Shown: positions 48,693 to 58,088, counted from the stretch's first letter. The stretch is DNA of 64,000 nt from Nitrobacteraceae bacterium AZCC 1564 (GCA_036924835.1 JBAGRR010000001.1:4851001-4915000); one strand, 5' to 3'. Notes: a model not told the origin generated them from the sequence alone. Translations and numbers: made by a program.

Positions 48693-49595
48693 ATGAACAT
48701 AAACGTGAAATCGAAGCTCGATGAGTTGGTTCCGTCGCGCTACGCGCTGAACATCGGCGACATCGAGGTGATCGTGATCAGCGATGGCGTGCTACCGCTC
48801 CCGACACAAATGTTGGGCCACAACGCCGACCCGTCTGTGCGGGCGGCTTGGCTGAAGGATCAGTTCCTGCCGCCGGACGCGTTCGACTGGGCGCTGAACG
48901 TGGTCGTGGTACGGAGCGGCGGCAAGACCATTCTCATCGACGCTGGACTCGGCGCCGACCCGGACTTGCACTTGCCGCGGGCCGGGCAGGTGATCAAGCG
49001 ATTGGACGCCGCCGGCATCGATCTTGCGTCCGTGACCGACGTGGTGCTGACCCACATGCACATGGACCACGTTGGCGGGCTGCTCGTCGACGGGGTGAAG
49101 GACCGGCTGCGTCCGGACCTGCAGATCCACGTGGCGGCCGCCGAGGTCAAATTCTGGGAGTCGCCCGATTTCACCCACACCGCCATGCCGGAGGGGTTTC
49201 CGGACGCGCTTCGCGCGACCGCCAAGCGGTTCGCGAAAGTGTACCACAACCAGCTTCGGCAATTCGATGAGGAGCACGAGGTTGCACCGGGCGTCGTCGT
49301 CCGTCGCACCGGCGGCCACACCCCCGGGCACAGCGTGGTCCGCCTGGCATCCGGCGGCGACGCGCTGACGTTCGCGGGCGACGCCGTGTTTACGGTCGGG
49401 TTCGACCACCCCGACTGGCACAACGGTTTCGAACACGACCCCGAGGAGGCGGCGCGCGTTCGGGTCCGTCTTTTGCGGGAGCTGGCTGAGACCGGCGAGA
49501 TGCTGGTGGCCACTCATATGCCTTTCCCATCCATCGGCAGGGTGGCAGTCGACGGCGACACCTTCCGTTGGGTGCCGGCCTATTGGGATTACTGA
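48693..49595 (+). CDS. MBL-fold metallo-hydrolase
   Basis: 300 residues from ATG 48693 (AGGAGA 6 bases upstream; an ATG at 48654 has no such site). The metal-binding motif THMHMDHVGG is about residue 123, the second His in GGHTPGHS and the bridging Asp in FAGDAVF, followed by ATHMPFP with the last His. The N-terminus GDIEVIVISDGVLPLPTQMLGHNADPSVRAAWL is typical of the quorum-quenching-lactonase/Glx-like AHL-type subgroup annotated as MBL-fold hydrolases. It binds two zinc ions and hydrolyses a lactone, ester or thioester; the substrate is unknown. Confidence 0.88.
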   Translation: MNINVKSKLDELVPSRYALNIGDIEVIVISDGVLPLPTQMLGHNADPSVRAAWLKDQFLPPDAFDWALNVVVVRSGGKTILIDAGLGADPDLHLPRAGQVIKRLDAAGIDLASVTDVVLTHMHMDHVGGLLVDGVKDRLRPDLQIHVAAAEVKFWESPDFTHTAMPEGFPDALRATAKRFAKVYHNQLRQFDEEHEVAPGVVVRRTGGHTPGHSVVRLASGGDALTFAGDAVFTVGFDHPDWHNGFEHDPEEAARVRVRLLRELAETGEMLVATHMPFPSIGRVAVDGDTFRWVPAYWDY

Positions 49596-49603
49596 TCGCT
49601 TGC

Positions 49604-49806
49604 TTGCGGCTTCACCCGGAAGAACTTCAAATCCGCGGCACTCGTGTCCCGATTCCGAAGTTCGCACAGGCTTGCGGCTTGCTCAGATGCGAACTTCGGA
49701 ATCAAAGGGACACGAGCAAGCTTATAATTTGAGTGCCGCTTTTGGATTTGAAGTTCTTCATCGAGCTTGCTGCTCCACCCGGAAGAACTTCAAATCCGCG
49801 GCACTC
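49604..49806. repeat. Double-hairpin repeat, copy 9 (complete, with an extra half arm)
   Basis: Hairpin A (49641-49716): CTCGTGTCCC-GATTCCGAAGTTCGC with its complement. Linker is CAAGCTTATAATTT. Hairpin B (49731-49806): GAGTGCCGC..TTGGATTTGAAGTTCTTC and GAAGAACTTCAAATCC-GCGGCACTC. The bases 49604-49640 before hairpin A duplicate the right half of hairpin B (CACCCGGAAGAACTTCAAATC..), as if a second B hairpin had lost its left arm. That gives the order half-B, A, B. Confidence 0.88.
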
Positions 49807-49854
49807 GGCCGCGTGGACGAGGTGGGATGACATCGTCATCCCACCTGCTTTCGA

Positions 49855-50352
49855 TCAATGCGCCGCGAATGCAGGATGGTAGTCCACCCGACCGGTCGGC
49901 GTTTTGCCATCGAAGCAAAGCCGCATGAAGTACTCCGGCGGCACTCCCTCGTATTGTAGGCCGTCGCTCTGCTCAAAGCCGAAGCGACGATAGTAGGCGG
50001 GATTGCCTAGGACGACGCATCCGGCAGCGCCTTGCACGCGCAACTGGTCAAGGCCGTGCCGGACCAGCGAGGCACCGATGCCTTCACCCTGGCGGTCCGG
50101 CCGAACCGATACCGGTCCAAGCCCGAACCAACGCTGACTGTTTCCGTCGATGGTGACGGGGGAGAAGGCGATATGTCCAACTATCTCACCTTGATCGATG
50201 GCGACAAGCGACACGCTGAGCGCATCTGCCGCCCGCAGTCCCGCAATGATCGCCGGCTCAGTCTGGTCGCTATGTTCCACGTCGGCGAAGGCCTTTGCCG
50301 TCACGTCGGTGATGGTGGCGTGATCGTCCTGTTGTTCCTGTCTAATGATCAC
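49855..50352 (-). CDS. GNAT-family N-acetyltransferase (YhbS-like)
   Basis: 165 residues from GTG 50352, chosen because the protein then begins VIIRQEQQDDHATI like other YhbS proteins; an ATG at 50394 is the alternative. Pattern: TAKAFADVEHSDQTEPAIIAGLRAADALSVSLVAIDQGEIVGHIAFSPV, then GLGPVSVRPDRQGEGIGASLVRHGLDQLRVQGAAGCVVLGNPAYYRRFGFEQSDGL. The acetyl-CoA motif RPDRQGEGIG and the GNPAYYRRFGF block identify the group. Substrate unknown. Confidence 0.9.
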   Translation of the reverse strand: MIIRQEQQDDHATITDVTAKAFADVEHSDQTEPAIIAGLRAADALSVSLVAIDQGEIVGHIAFSPVTIDGNSQRWFGLGPVSVRPDRQGEGIGASLVRHGLDQLRVQGAAGCVVLGNPAYYRRFGFEQSDGLQYEGVPPEYFMRLCFDGKTPTGRVDYHPAFAAH

Positions 50353-50580
50353 GATTGGTCTACCTGTTCCGAATTGTTGGCCCGCAAAACGCATGTTCGG
50401 TCATCTCAAGTCAACCGAGTCATCGCAACCCTGTACGGCCAACTCGCCGAAACCTTTCTCTACGTGGTGCACGTTGCAACGGCCAGATGCTGGCTAAAAT
50501 TTCTCCACGCGTACTAATCTCACGGGTCCTTGTGGGACTGTAATTCTGGCTTCAATTTAGGACGAGGCGTGATTGACGCG

Positions 50581-51177
50581 TCACCGTCCCGCCGCGGCAA
50601 GCAGGGCGTCGCGTTCGACGGCCGGCATGGCGCGCACGCGGCGCCTGGCGATGAGGCGTAAGGCAGCAAACCCGCCAAGGAACACCACCACCTTGCTGAC
50701 AATGCCAAAGGCGGGCATGACCCAGGCCCACGTCTCGAGACTATAGGCGAGGGCGACAAACGCATTCACGGCAGCGGAGACGAACATCAGGCCGGCCCAG
50801 GCGAAGCCGACCGCCACGGCGACATCGGGCACGACCGTTCTTGCGATCTGTGGCAGGTAGCGATTCAGCCATCCTGGCTTGAGCATCACAATGCCGATGA
50901 TCGCGTAGATCACGCTCGGCTTGAACAGCACGAAGCGGGGATCATTGGTCAGCAGCGTCGCGGTGCCTGCAGCCACGACCAGAAAGAGGCTCAGCCACTC
51001 CATGGTGTCGATCGGTTTTCGGCGGACGAGCTGGAATCCGATTTGCGCGAGGCCGAACGCAATGCCGAGGCTGACCGCGAGGACCGTGTTGTGCGTCAGG
51101 AGAAACACGACGAGAAAGACGAGGGTCGACGCGAGATCAAGGAGCAGCAGCCTGACGGCGTTGAGGAAATCTCTCAT
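50581..51177 (-). CDS. YciB/IspZ (intracellular septation protein A) family membrane protein
   Basis: 198 residues with five to six membrane helices: LLLLDLASTLVFLVVFLLTHNTVLAVSLGIAFGLAQIGFQLVRRKPIDTMEWLSLFLVVAAGTATLLTNDPRFVLFKPSVIYAIIGIVML. The block DPRFVLFKPSVIYAIIGIVMLKPGW is the family signature (ndp-FikwKPTiiy). YciB proteins sit in the inner membrane and take part in envelope or septum homeostasis. This one has divergent C-terminal half and may be an accessory paralogue. A decayed duplicate is at 28712-29074. Confidence 0.85.
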   Translation of the reverse strand: MRDFLNAVRLLLLDLASTLVFLVVFLLTHNTVLAVSLGIAFGLAQIGFQLVRRKPIDTMEWLSLFLVVAAGTATLLTNDPRFVLFKPSVIYAIIGIVMLKPGWLNRYLPQIARTVVPDVAVAVGFAWAGLMFVSAAVNAFVALAYSLETWAWVMPAFGIVSKVVVFLGGFAALRLIARRRVRAMPAVERDALLAAAGR

Positions 51178-51276
51178 CGGATGTTGCGCTCCGCTCCCTC
51201 TCGCGCGCTACGCGCGTCTCGCTCACCATGCCATAGATGATTTACCGCCGGCGGAAAAGTGATCGTCGTGTTTCCT

Positions 51277-51765
51277 TCACTGCGGCGGATGAATCACAAC
51301 GCCATACTGTGCGGCGATGGCAGTGATCGTGGCGAGTGACGGCATGTGTTCGTCGCTGGCGGCGTCGAAGGCCGCGAACATGCGATCGAGCCCGTCGCCC
51401 GGGATCGCGAACACCAAGAGGCGCGCTTCACTCGTACCGATGTTGCGATAGGCATGCCGCTGGTTGCGCGGAGCAAAGACGAATTCGCCCGGGCCGAGAC
51501 GCAACGGAGCGGCCGCGCCTTCGGTTTCGAACAACACGTCGCCGCTCAGCACATAGAAGGCTTCGTCCTCGCGAGTGTGCGTGTGCGGCGGCGCGCCTGC
51601 GCCGGGGGGCACGATCGATTCCCACAGCGAGAATTGCTGGCCGGTTTCATTCGCCATCGCTTTGTAGATGTGCGTCACGCCAAGCACATCGAGTGTGGGC
51701 CCCGTACCCGCCGCTCGCCAGAGCGGGCTCAATTGCGTCAGATCCGTGTTTGAATCGCTGGTCAT
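51277..51765 (-). CDS. Cupin-domain protein
   Basis: 162 residues. Cupin motif 1 is PPGAGAPPHTHTREDEAFYVLSGDVLFETEG with metal ligands His-His-Glu, and motif 2 GEFVFAPRNQRHAYRNIGTSEARLLVF with the last His. The C-terminal helix resembles the quercetinase-like or auxin-binding-like single-domain cupins. Likely binds a divalent metal; possible roles are dioxygenase or sensor. A gene-free stretch precedes it. Confidence 0.88.
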   Translation of the reverse strand: MTSDSNTDLTQLSPLWRAAGTGPTLDVLGVTHIYKAMANETGQQFSLWESIVPPGAGAPPHTHTREDEAFYVLSGDVLFETEGAAAPLRLGPGEFVFAPRNQRHAYRNIGTSEARLLVFAIPGDGLDRMFAAFDAASDEHMPSLATITAIAAQYGVVIHPPQ

Positions 51766-52232
51766 GGCAGTCCCTCTGCGGGGTGATGCACATCAGGATA
51801 GACGACGCGATCCCGCTTGGTGAGAGGGATTTGCTGGACAAAATACCGCAACTTGCGCTCTTGCGATCTGAAGAAGACCACCAACGCGGATAGGTGCTCG
51901 TGATTAATCTGAGGCTTGCTGATCGGTCATCGACATCAAATGCAGCGATATTGCCTGAAACGCGTGCTCAAGGCGATGTGAATTCTCGTGAGTTGTCGTT
52001 CTTAACCTTGATGTGAACTGTCTTTCGCTTGAGGCTTTGCGATGCGCTCCCCATGTTGCAGCGCAAGGCATGCGCCACAACGCCGATCCGCAAAGTCGAC
52101 CTCACGAAGTCGAATGGTTTCGGATGTGCGCGTGCGTCCGGGTGAGGGAGCTTGTTCTGATGAGGTGACAAAATTCGTTATCGCCGGAGCTGGTCGTTCT
52201 GCGGCCAGATCTATTCAGAATAGGCGTCCACC
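51766..52232. other. Gene-free stretch before the RND operon
   Basis: About 470 bp. A 35-codon frame from ATG 51790 (MHIRIDDAIPLGERDLL) has plausible codon use but no ribosome site and no family. The region should hold the promoter of the permease gene at 52233. I see no clear dyad or terminator. Confidence 0.4.
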
Positions 52233-55200
52233 ATGGGTCTTGTCCGTTTCGCGCTACGCTTCCCTCATACATTTTATGTGGTGGCAGCGCTCATTCTCTT
52301 TCTCGGCGTCGTCGCCAGCCGCTCGATGCCGACGGATATTTTTCCCGAGATTCAAATCCCCGTCGTCACCGTGATCTGGACCGAAACCGGTCTCAGCACG
52401 CCGGAGATGGAACAGCGCGTCACCACCTACAGCCAGTATTCCATCAGCGCCAACGTCAACGGGATCAAGGACATCGAAGCGCAGACGTTCAACGGCATCT
52501 CGGTTCAGAAGATTTACTTCCAGCCTGACGTCAACCTCGACCTTGCCATTTCGCAGATCGTCGCCGCGACGAATTCGATTCGTGCGCTGCTGCCGCCGGG
52601 AATCCAGCCGCCCATTGTGGTGCAGTTCAATGCATCGAGCGTGCCGGTACTGCAGATCAGCCTGAGTTCGAACAAGCTCAACGAACAGCAGCTCTACGAC
52701 TACGGCATCTACCGGATCCGGCAGCAACTGGCGCCGATCGCCGGCATCACGCTGCCGACGCCGGCGGGCGGCAAATATCGCCAGATCATGGTCGATATCG
52801 ATCCGACCAAGCTCGTGGCGAAAGGGCTGACACCGCTGGACGTGGTGAACGCGGTCAATGCGCAAAATCTGACGTTGCCGGCCGGCACGGCGAAAATTGG
52901 CAACACGCAATATACCGTGCGCACCAACGCCACGCCCGCCACCATCGACGATCTCAACAACATCCCGATCAAGGTGGTGGATGGCGCCACGGTGTTCGTG
53001 AAGGACGTCGGCCAGGTTCACGATGGCTGGCTCGTGCAGCAGAACGTCGTGCGCCAGAATGGCCGCCGCTCGGTGCTGCTCAGCATCATCAAGAACGGCA
53101 ACGCCTCGACGCTCAAAGTCGTCAACGCGGTCAAGGACGCGCTGAAGGAGGCGCGGGCCGCAGCACCTCCAGGCCTCAACATCAACGAACTGTTCGACCA
53201 GTCGGTGTTCGTCAAGGACTCGATTACGGGCGTGCTGCGCGAAGGCGCCATTGCGGCGGGCTTGACCGCGCTGATGATCCTCTTGTTCCTCGGGTCGTGG
53301 CGCTCGACGCTGGTGGTGATGATCTCGATCCCGCTGTCGATCCTGGCCTCGCTCGTCGTGCTGTGGGCGATGGGCGAAACGCTCAATACCATGACGCTTG
53401 GCGGACTTGCGCTCGCGGTCGGTATTCTGGTGGACGATTCCACGGTGACCATCGAGAACACGCACCGTCTGCTCACGGAAGAACATCAGCCGTTGCCGGA
53501 GGCGACGCTGTATGGCGCAGCCGGCATCGCCATTCCGACGCTGGTTTCGACGTTGGCGATCAGTTGCGTTTTCACCTCGGTGATTTTCCTGCACGGTCCG
53601 GCGAAATTCCTGTTCACGCCGCTTGGGCTTGCGGTGGTGTTCGCGATGCTCGCGTCCTACGGCTTGTCCCGCACGCTGACACCCATCACCATCGGTCTGT
53701 TGTTGAAGAACGAGCACCACGATGCCACCTCGCGCAACTGGTTCGCGCGGGCGCATCATGCCTTCGAACGCGGATTTGAACACATGCGGCAGAGCTATGT
53801 CGCGCTGCTGGAGATGCTCTTGAGGCGGCGGGTGATCATCCCGATCGTGAGCGTGCTGATCCTTGGCCTTGGCGGCACCATGCTCACGCTGGTGGGCCGC
53901 GACTTCTTCCCGCTGATCGACGGTGGACAGATCGAGTTGCATGTCCGCGCGCCGGCCGGCACCCGCATCGAAGCGACAGAGAAGATCTTCCAGGCTGTCG
54001 AAGACAAGATACGCCAGGTGATCCCAGAGAAGGATCGGGAGTTGATCGTCGACAACATCGGCCTCCCGGCGCGTACCTATAATCTGGCCTTTACCGACGG
54101 TTCGACCATCGGAGTCAATGACGGTGTCATTCTTGTTTCTCTTAAAGAGGGTCACGCGCCGACGGCCAATTATGTCAAGAAGCTACGCGAGGTGCTGCCG
54201 CTCACGTTCCCTGAAGATCAGTTTTATTTCCAGGCGGCCGACATCGTCACCCAGATCCTGAACTTCGGTCTGCCGGCGCAGATCGATGTCCGCACTGTCG
54301 GTTATGACCGTGCCAACGATCTGAAGGTAGCGCAGGAGCTGCGCCAGCGCATTGCTGCGATCCCGGGCATCGCGGATGCGCACCTGCAGCAGGAGGTCAA
54401 TGGACCGGCCTTTTATGCGGACATTGACCGAACACGCGCGGCGCAACTGGGGCTCAATGCGAACACCATCGCAAATAATGTCAACGTGAGCCTGAGTTCG
54501 TCCGAGCAGGTCTCGCCGAATTTCTGGACCGATCCCAAATCAGGCATTCCGTATTATCTCGCGGTGCAGACGCCGGAGCGCGAGGTCTCCTCGCTGAACG
54601 ATCTGCGCAACACGCCGGTGTCGTCGTCGCTGTCGTCAACGGTCGGTGGCGGCCCGGTTCCGGGCCTGCTCAGCAACGTCGCCACCCTCAAGCGCGAGAC
54701 CGTGCCGACCAACGCCAATCAGGCGAACATCCAGCCGGTCTTTGAGGTTTATGCCAGCGCGCAGGGCAGGGACCTCGGCACCATTTCGGCGCAGATCAAC
54801 CACATCGTTGGCGATCTGCAGAAGCAGATGAAGCCCGGCAACCACATCGAGGTGACCGGGCAGATCCAGAGCATGAACGATGCGTTCATGGATCTTGGCG
54901 TCGGCCTCTTGTTCGCGGCGGTGTTCGTCTACATGCTGATGGTGGTGAACTATCAGAATTTCGGCGATCCGTTCGTAGTCATTCTTGCGCTGCCGGCCAC
55001 GCTCTGCGGCATTGTCACCATGCTGTACATCACCGGCACCACGTTGAACGTGCCATCGTTGATGGGCGCCATCATGGCGACCGGCGTTGCGTCGGCAAAC
55101 TCCATCCTGCTGGTGACGTTCGCGCGCGAGCAGCAGCTTGCGGGCCGAACGTCGTTCGAGGCTGCTATTGATGCCGGCCACACCCGTATTCGTCCGGTGC

Positions 55201-55415
55201 TCATGACGGCGGCTGCGATGATCGTCGGCATGATTCCGATGGCGATCGGCGGCGCGGGCGAGGAGCAGAATGCGGCGCTGGCGCGCGCCGTGATCGGCGG
55301 ACTGCTGTTCGCGACGCCGACGACATTGCTCGTCGTGCCGTATCTGTTCGCGTGGCTGCGAAAAGGCAATGACGGAAAGACCGCGCACGGTGTGTTCGAG
55401 GAAGGTACGATATGA
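52233..55415 (+). CDS. RND-family efflux permease
   Basis: 1060 residues, the standard length. N-terminal RFALRFPHTFYVVAALILFLGVVASRSMPTDIFPEIQIPVVTVIW, the two large periplasmic loops, and the proton-relay helix 4 GGLALAVGILVDDSTVTIENTHRLL with paired Asp residues. The second half repeats the plan (LLRRRVIIPIVSVLILGLGGTMLTLVGRDFFPLIDGGQIELHVRAPAGTRIEATE) and ends LMTAAAMIVGMIPMAIGGAGEEQNAALARAVIGGLLFATPTTLLVVPYLF. It exports toxic or hydrophobic compounds using proton flow. Its adaptor follows with a 4-bp overlap; no outer-membrane channel gene is in the window. Confidence 0.95.
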   Translation: MGLVRFALRFPHTFYVVAALILFLGVVASRSMPTDIFPEIQIPVVTVIWTETGLSTPEMEQRVTTYSQYSISANVNGIKDIEAQTFNGISVQKIYFQPDVNLDLAISQIVAATNSIRALLPPGIQPPIVVQFNASSVPVLQISLSSNKLNEQQLYDYGIYRIRQQLAPIAGITLPTPAGGKYRQIMVDIDPTKLVAKGLTPLDVVNAVNAQNLTLPAGTAKIGNTQYTVRTNATPATIDDLNNIPIKVVDGATVFVKDVGQVHDGWLVQQNVVRQNGRRSVLLSIIKNGNASTLKVVNAVKDALKEARAAAPPGLNINELFDQSVFVKDSITGVLREGAIAAGLTALMILLFLGSWRSTLVVMISIPLSILASLVVLWAMGETLNTMTLGGLALAVGILVDDSTVTIENTHRLLTEEHQPLPEATLYGAAGIAIPTLVSTLAISCVFTSVIFLHGPAKFLFTPLGLAVVFAMLASYGLSRTLTPITIGLLLKNEHHDATSRNWFARAHHAFERGFEHMRQSYVALLEMLLRRRVIIPIVSVLILGLGGTMLTLVGRDFFPLIDGGQIELHVRAPAGTRIEATEKIFQAVEDKIRQVIPEKDRELIVDNIGLPARTYNLAFTDGSTIGVNDGVILVSLKEGHAPTANYVKKLREVLPLTFPEDQFYFQAADIVTQILNFGLPAQIDVRTVGYDRANDLKVAQELRQRIAAIPGIADAHLQQEVNGPAFYADIDRTRAAQLGLNANTIANNVNVSLSSSEQVSPNFWTDPKSGIPYYLAVQTPEREVSSLNDLRNTPVSSSLSSTVGGGPVPGLLSNVATLKRETVPTNANQANIQPVFEVYASAQGRDLGTISAQINHIVGDLQKQMKPGNHIEVTGQIQSMNDAFMDLGVGLLFAAVFVYMLMVVNYQNFGDPFVVILALPATLCGIVTMLYITGTTLNVPSLMGAIMATGVASANSILLVTFAREQQLAGRTSFEAAIDAGHTRIRPVLMTAAAMIVGMIPMAIGGAGEEQNAALARAVIGGLLFATPTTLLVVPYLFAWLRKGNDGKTAHGVFEEGTI

Positions 55416-56692
55416 ATTCGATGGATCCACTGACGCCACCCTATATTCCTGTCCCGGAAGAGGACCGGGAGAAGAAGCCCGGTTCATCGCCTCCCAAGTC
55501 ATTGCCCAAGCGGAAGGGGCGCGGCGCAAGGTTGTTCGGCTTCTGCGTCCTCGGGCTGCTCGTGGTGGGGCTCGGCTTCGGCGCCAGAAATCACTACGAG
55601 GAGAACCGTGCGGTGGCGGCAACCGCCGAAGAGCAGCGGGATCTCGAGCCGCAAGTCCGGGTCGCGACAGTGAAGGCAAGCGACCAGGACGCTGTGGTGA
55701 GCCTGCCCGCCACGACATCGGCGTTCGCAGTGGCCAATATCTTCGCACGCGCCAGCGGCTACATCGGCAAACGCGAAGTCGATATCGGCGATCGCGTCAA
55801 GAAAGGGCAGTTGCTTGCCGAGATCGTCGCGCCGGAGCTCGATCACCAGATTAGCCAGGCAGAGGCGACGCTGGGACAGCTCAAAGCGGCGCTGCAGCAG
55901 GCGCAGGCCAATATGGACCTCGCGAAGGTAACGTGGGGACGCGACGAGCCGCTGGTGAAGCAAGGCTGGGTGACGCCGCAACAGGGCACGACCGATGTGC
56001 AGAACCTCAAGGCCACTCAGGCCGCTGTCGGTGTCGCGCAGGCCAATGTGAACGCCCAGGATGCGCAGTTACAGGTGCTGCATCAGCAGAAGCTCTATCA
56101 ACAGGTGGTGGCGCCGTTTGACGGCGTGATCACCCAACGCAATGTCGATATCGGAAGCTTGGTGCAGGCCGATGCCGCCAGCGGCACATTCATGTTCACG
56201 CTGATGCAGGGCAATGTGATCCGCACGCAGGTGTATGTCCCGCAGGACCAGGCGTTCGGTCTGCGTCCCGGTGCCGATGCGGTGATCCGCGTCCCTGAAA
56301 TTCCGAACCGGACGTTCCCGGGTAAGGTGACGCGTATTGCCGATGCGTTGCAGCCGGGCTCGCGCACGCTGCTGACGGAAATCGACATCCCGAATCCGGA
56401 TGGCATGTTGACGCCGGGGATTTACTGCACCGTTGAACTGCACATTCGGCAAGCATCTGCCAGTGTCACCGTGCCTGCGGACGCCATCATCTTCAATGCC
56501 AGCGGTGTGCATGTGGCCGTGGTGCAGAATGGCGTCGCTCACCTGCGCAAGGTCGATGTGTCCCGCGATCTCGGCACCGAGGTCGAGGTGCGCGACGGGG
56601 TGAAGCAGGGCGAGAGCGTCATCCTCAATCCCTCCGTCGATCTGGCTGAGGGCAACAAGGTCAAGGTCGCCGCGGCGGATAGGAATACGTAA
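55412..56692 (+). CDS. RND efflux periplasmic adaptor (MFP, HlyD family)
   Basis: 426 residues. An N-terminal cytoplasmic Pro/Lys-rich segment is followed by one membrane helix (LFGFCVLGLLVVGLGFG). The lipoyl half is ANIFARASGYIGKREVDIGDRVKKGQLLAEIVAPELDHQISQAEATLGQLKAAL; a coiled-coil hairpin rich in Ala/Gln follows (residues about 150-215), then VVAPFDGVITQRNVDIGSLV. The beta-barrel and membrane-proximal domains end with GVKQGESVILNPSVDLAEGNKVKV. It links the permease to an outer-membrane channel. Adaptor after permease is the reverse of the more common order. Confidence 0.93.
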   Translation: MNSMDPLTPPYIPVPEEDREKKPGSSPPKSLPKRKGRGARLFGFCVLGLLVVGLGFGARNHYEENRAVAATAEEQRDLEPQVRVATVKASDQDAVVSLPATTSAFAVANIFARASGYIGKREVDIGDRVKKGQLLAEIVAPELDHQISQAEATLGQLKAALQQAQANMDLAKVTWGRDEPLVKQGWVTPQQGTTDVQNLKATQAAVGVAQANVNAQDAQLQVLHQQKLYQQVVAPFDGVITQRNVDIGSLVQADAASGTFMFTLMQGNVIRTQVYVPQDQAFGLRPGADAVIRVPEIPNRTFPGKVTRIADALQPGSRTLLTEIDIPNPDGMLTPGIYCTVELHIRQASASVTVPADAIIFNASGVHVAVVQNGVAHLRKVDVSRDLGTEVEVRDGVKQGESVILNPSVDLAEGNKVKVAAADRNT

Positions 56693-56734
56693 ACGGCTGG
56701 CGCATCCGGCGCTCGAACGAGCGAATGTGAATCA

Positions 56735-57502
56735 TCAGGCTGGAAAGGTATCGGATCCTTCGGAAAGCCCAGCCTGATGATCGCGCGCCGATCGTTTCGT
56801 CTCTTGCGCGCCATCTGGATACGGTCCGAGTTCATGAACATAATGTCGGGTGGCGAGGCCCACGACGTTCACGTGATGGCGGATGATGTCCGCGGCCTCA
56901 CTGCTTTTGCCTGCGAGGATCGCTTCGACAATGGCCCCATGTTCGTCATGGGATTTCTGCAGCCGGTTCGGGACTTCAAACTGCGCCCGGCGAAACGGCG
57001 CGATGCGTTGGCGAACCGCCTGCGCTGTCGTGGCGAGGAACGCGTTGTGCGACGCGCGGTAGATGACATCATGGAAATCGAAATTGAGCTTGCGGTAAGC
57101 GTCGATCTCATTGGCGTGGACGGCGTCGGCAGCCTGCTTATGAACCTTCGAAAGGCTGACCCGCTCGGACGGTGAGATGCGCTGGGCGGCGAACCGCGCA
57201 CAGGACGCTTCCAGTTCACCCATCACTTCGAACATCTCTGCAATGGCGGCATCACTTGGCAGCGAGACATATGCGCCGCGGTGCGGCCGAAGATCAATCA
57301 AGCCCGCTGACACGAGTTCACGCAGCGCCTCGCGGACCGGCGTTCGCGACAAGCGGAATTGAGCGGCCAAGGTGGTCTCGTCGAGCCGCGCACCCGGCGG
57401 ATAGACGCCAAGCAGAATATCGTCGGCAAGTTTCTGGCGGATGCGTTCGGATTGTGTCGCGGTCTTTCTTGAACGCGATCGCGATGCCGGTGCCGAAGCC
57501 AT
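56735..57502 (-). CDS. GntR-family regulator, FCD (FadR-like) type
   Basis: 255 residues from ATG 57502; an upstream TTG is less likely. Winged helix: SERIRQKLADDILLGVYPPGARLDETTLAAQFRLSRTPVREALRELVSAGLIDLRPHRGAYVSLPS. The FCD ligand domain follows: AEMFEVMGELEASCARFAAQRI, KLNFDFHDVIYRASHNAFLATTAQAVRQRIAPFRRAQFEVPNRLQKSHDEHGAIVEAILAGKSSEAADIIRHHVNVVG, with the metal-ligand Asp and His residues. It is divergent from atzF and its ABC importer; a pair of dyads upstream is a candidate binding site. Confidence 0.92.
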   Translation of the reverse strand: MASAPASRSRSRKTATQSERIRQKLADDILLGVYPPGARLDETTLAAQFRLSRTPVREALRELVSAGLIDLRPHRGAYVSLPSDAAIAEMFEVMGELEASCARFAAQRISPSERVSLSKVHKQAADAVHANEIDAYRKLNFDFHDVIYRASHNAFLATTAQAVRQRIAPFRRAQFEVPNRLQKSHDEHGAIVEAILAGKSSEAADIIRHHVNVVGLATRHYVHELGPYPDGAQETKRSARDHQAGLSEGSDTFPA

Positions 57503-57653
57503 GTGCCGCAAACCTCAATGTCCAGACGGTCCTTGGTATTGAGTAGCAATGCCCGTGCCATCGCCTTTGTATGCAACAGAGTGCTGCGATTTCGGCCAAG
57601 CCGCCGCTGAAATGACCTTTGCCGGGTCGCTTGCGCACCGAAAGCGACGCGCC

Positions 57654-57751
57654 ATTGCACACAATCAATTCAATCGATGAACATTATCGCGAGGCTGTGC
57701 GATTTTATTGAATGAAATGAGATGCATATCGATGATTGAATTGTGTGCAAT
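57654..57751. promoter_or_regulatory. Inverted pair of ATTGCACACAAT sites upstream of the GntR gene
   Basis: ATTGCACACAAT (57654-57665) and its exact reverse complement ATTGTGTGCAAT (57740-57751) are 86 bp apart; each is itself a partial dyad (ATTG-N4-CAAT). Flanking bases continue the symmetry in part (TCAATCGAT against ATCGATGATTGA). Two such sites in a regulator's upstream region fit a GntR operator with looping. The remaining gene-free bases between 57503 and 57921 show nothing else. Confidence 0.55.
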
Positions 57752-57921
57752 CGCTCAAATGCGCATCCGGAAGGGTGGTGAGGAGAGGCGGATCGAGCCG
57801 CAAGATCCAGCGGACTGGTGGCCGGGCAGGGAGTTAAAGGCCGGAATCGCCGCAATCACGCACCCGAAAACTGGAACGGTCGTTGCATAGACCCTGCATG
57901 CAGGTTCGCGTCACTCGCGGA

Positions 57922-58088
57922 CCAGTGTCCCGAATCCGAAGTTCGCCTCGGAATGCAGCGCGCTTCGTAGCGAACTTCGGATTCGAAAGGACACTGGCAA
58001 GTTCAAGATTCCAGGGTGGTTTGGGTTCAGAAGTTCGCTTGAAGGACGTGCGGAGAAAATGAAGCGAACTTCTGAACCACCACACTGG
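57922..58088. repeat. Double-hairpin repeat, copy 10 (complete)
   Basis: Hairpin A (57922-57998): CCAGTGTCCCGAATCCGAAG and its complement ending GGACACTGG, loop CTCGGAATGCAGCGCGCTTCGTA. Linker is CAAGTTCAAGATT. Hairpin B (58011-58088): CCAGGGTGG..TTCAGAAGTTCGCTT and complement ending CACACTGG. It ends 18 nt before the GTG start of atzF and thus forms its immediate leader, closely similar to copy 1 at 2988. Confidence 0.9.

Noticed and set aside
52254-54155. 633-codon minus-strand frame within the RND permease
   Set aside because: Antisense shadow of a strongly supported permease; Arg/Asp/His-rich with no domain.
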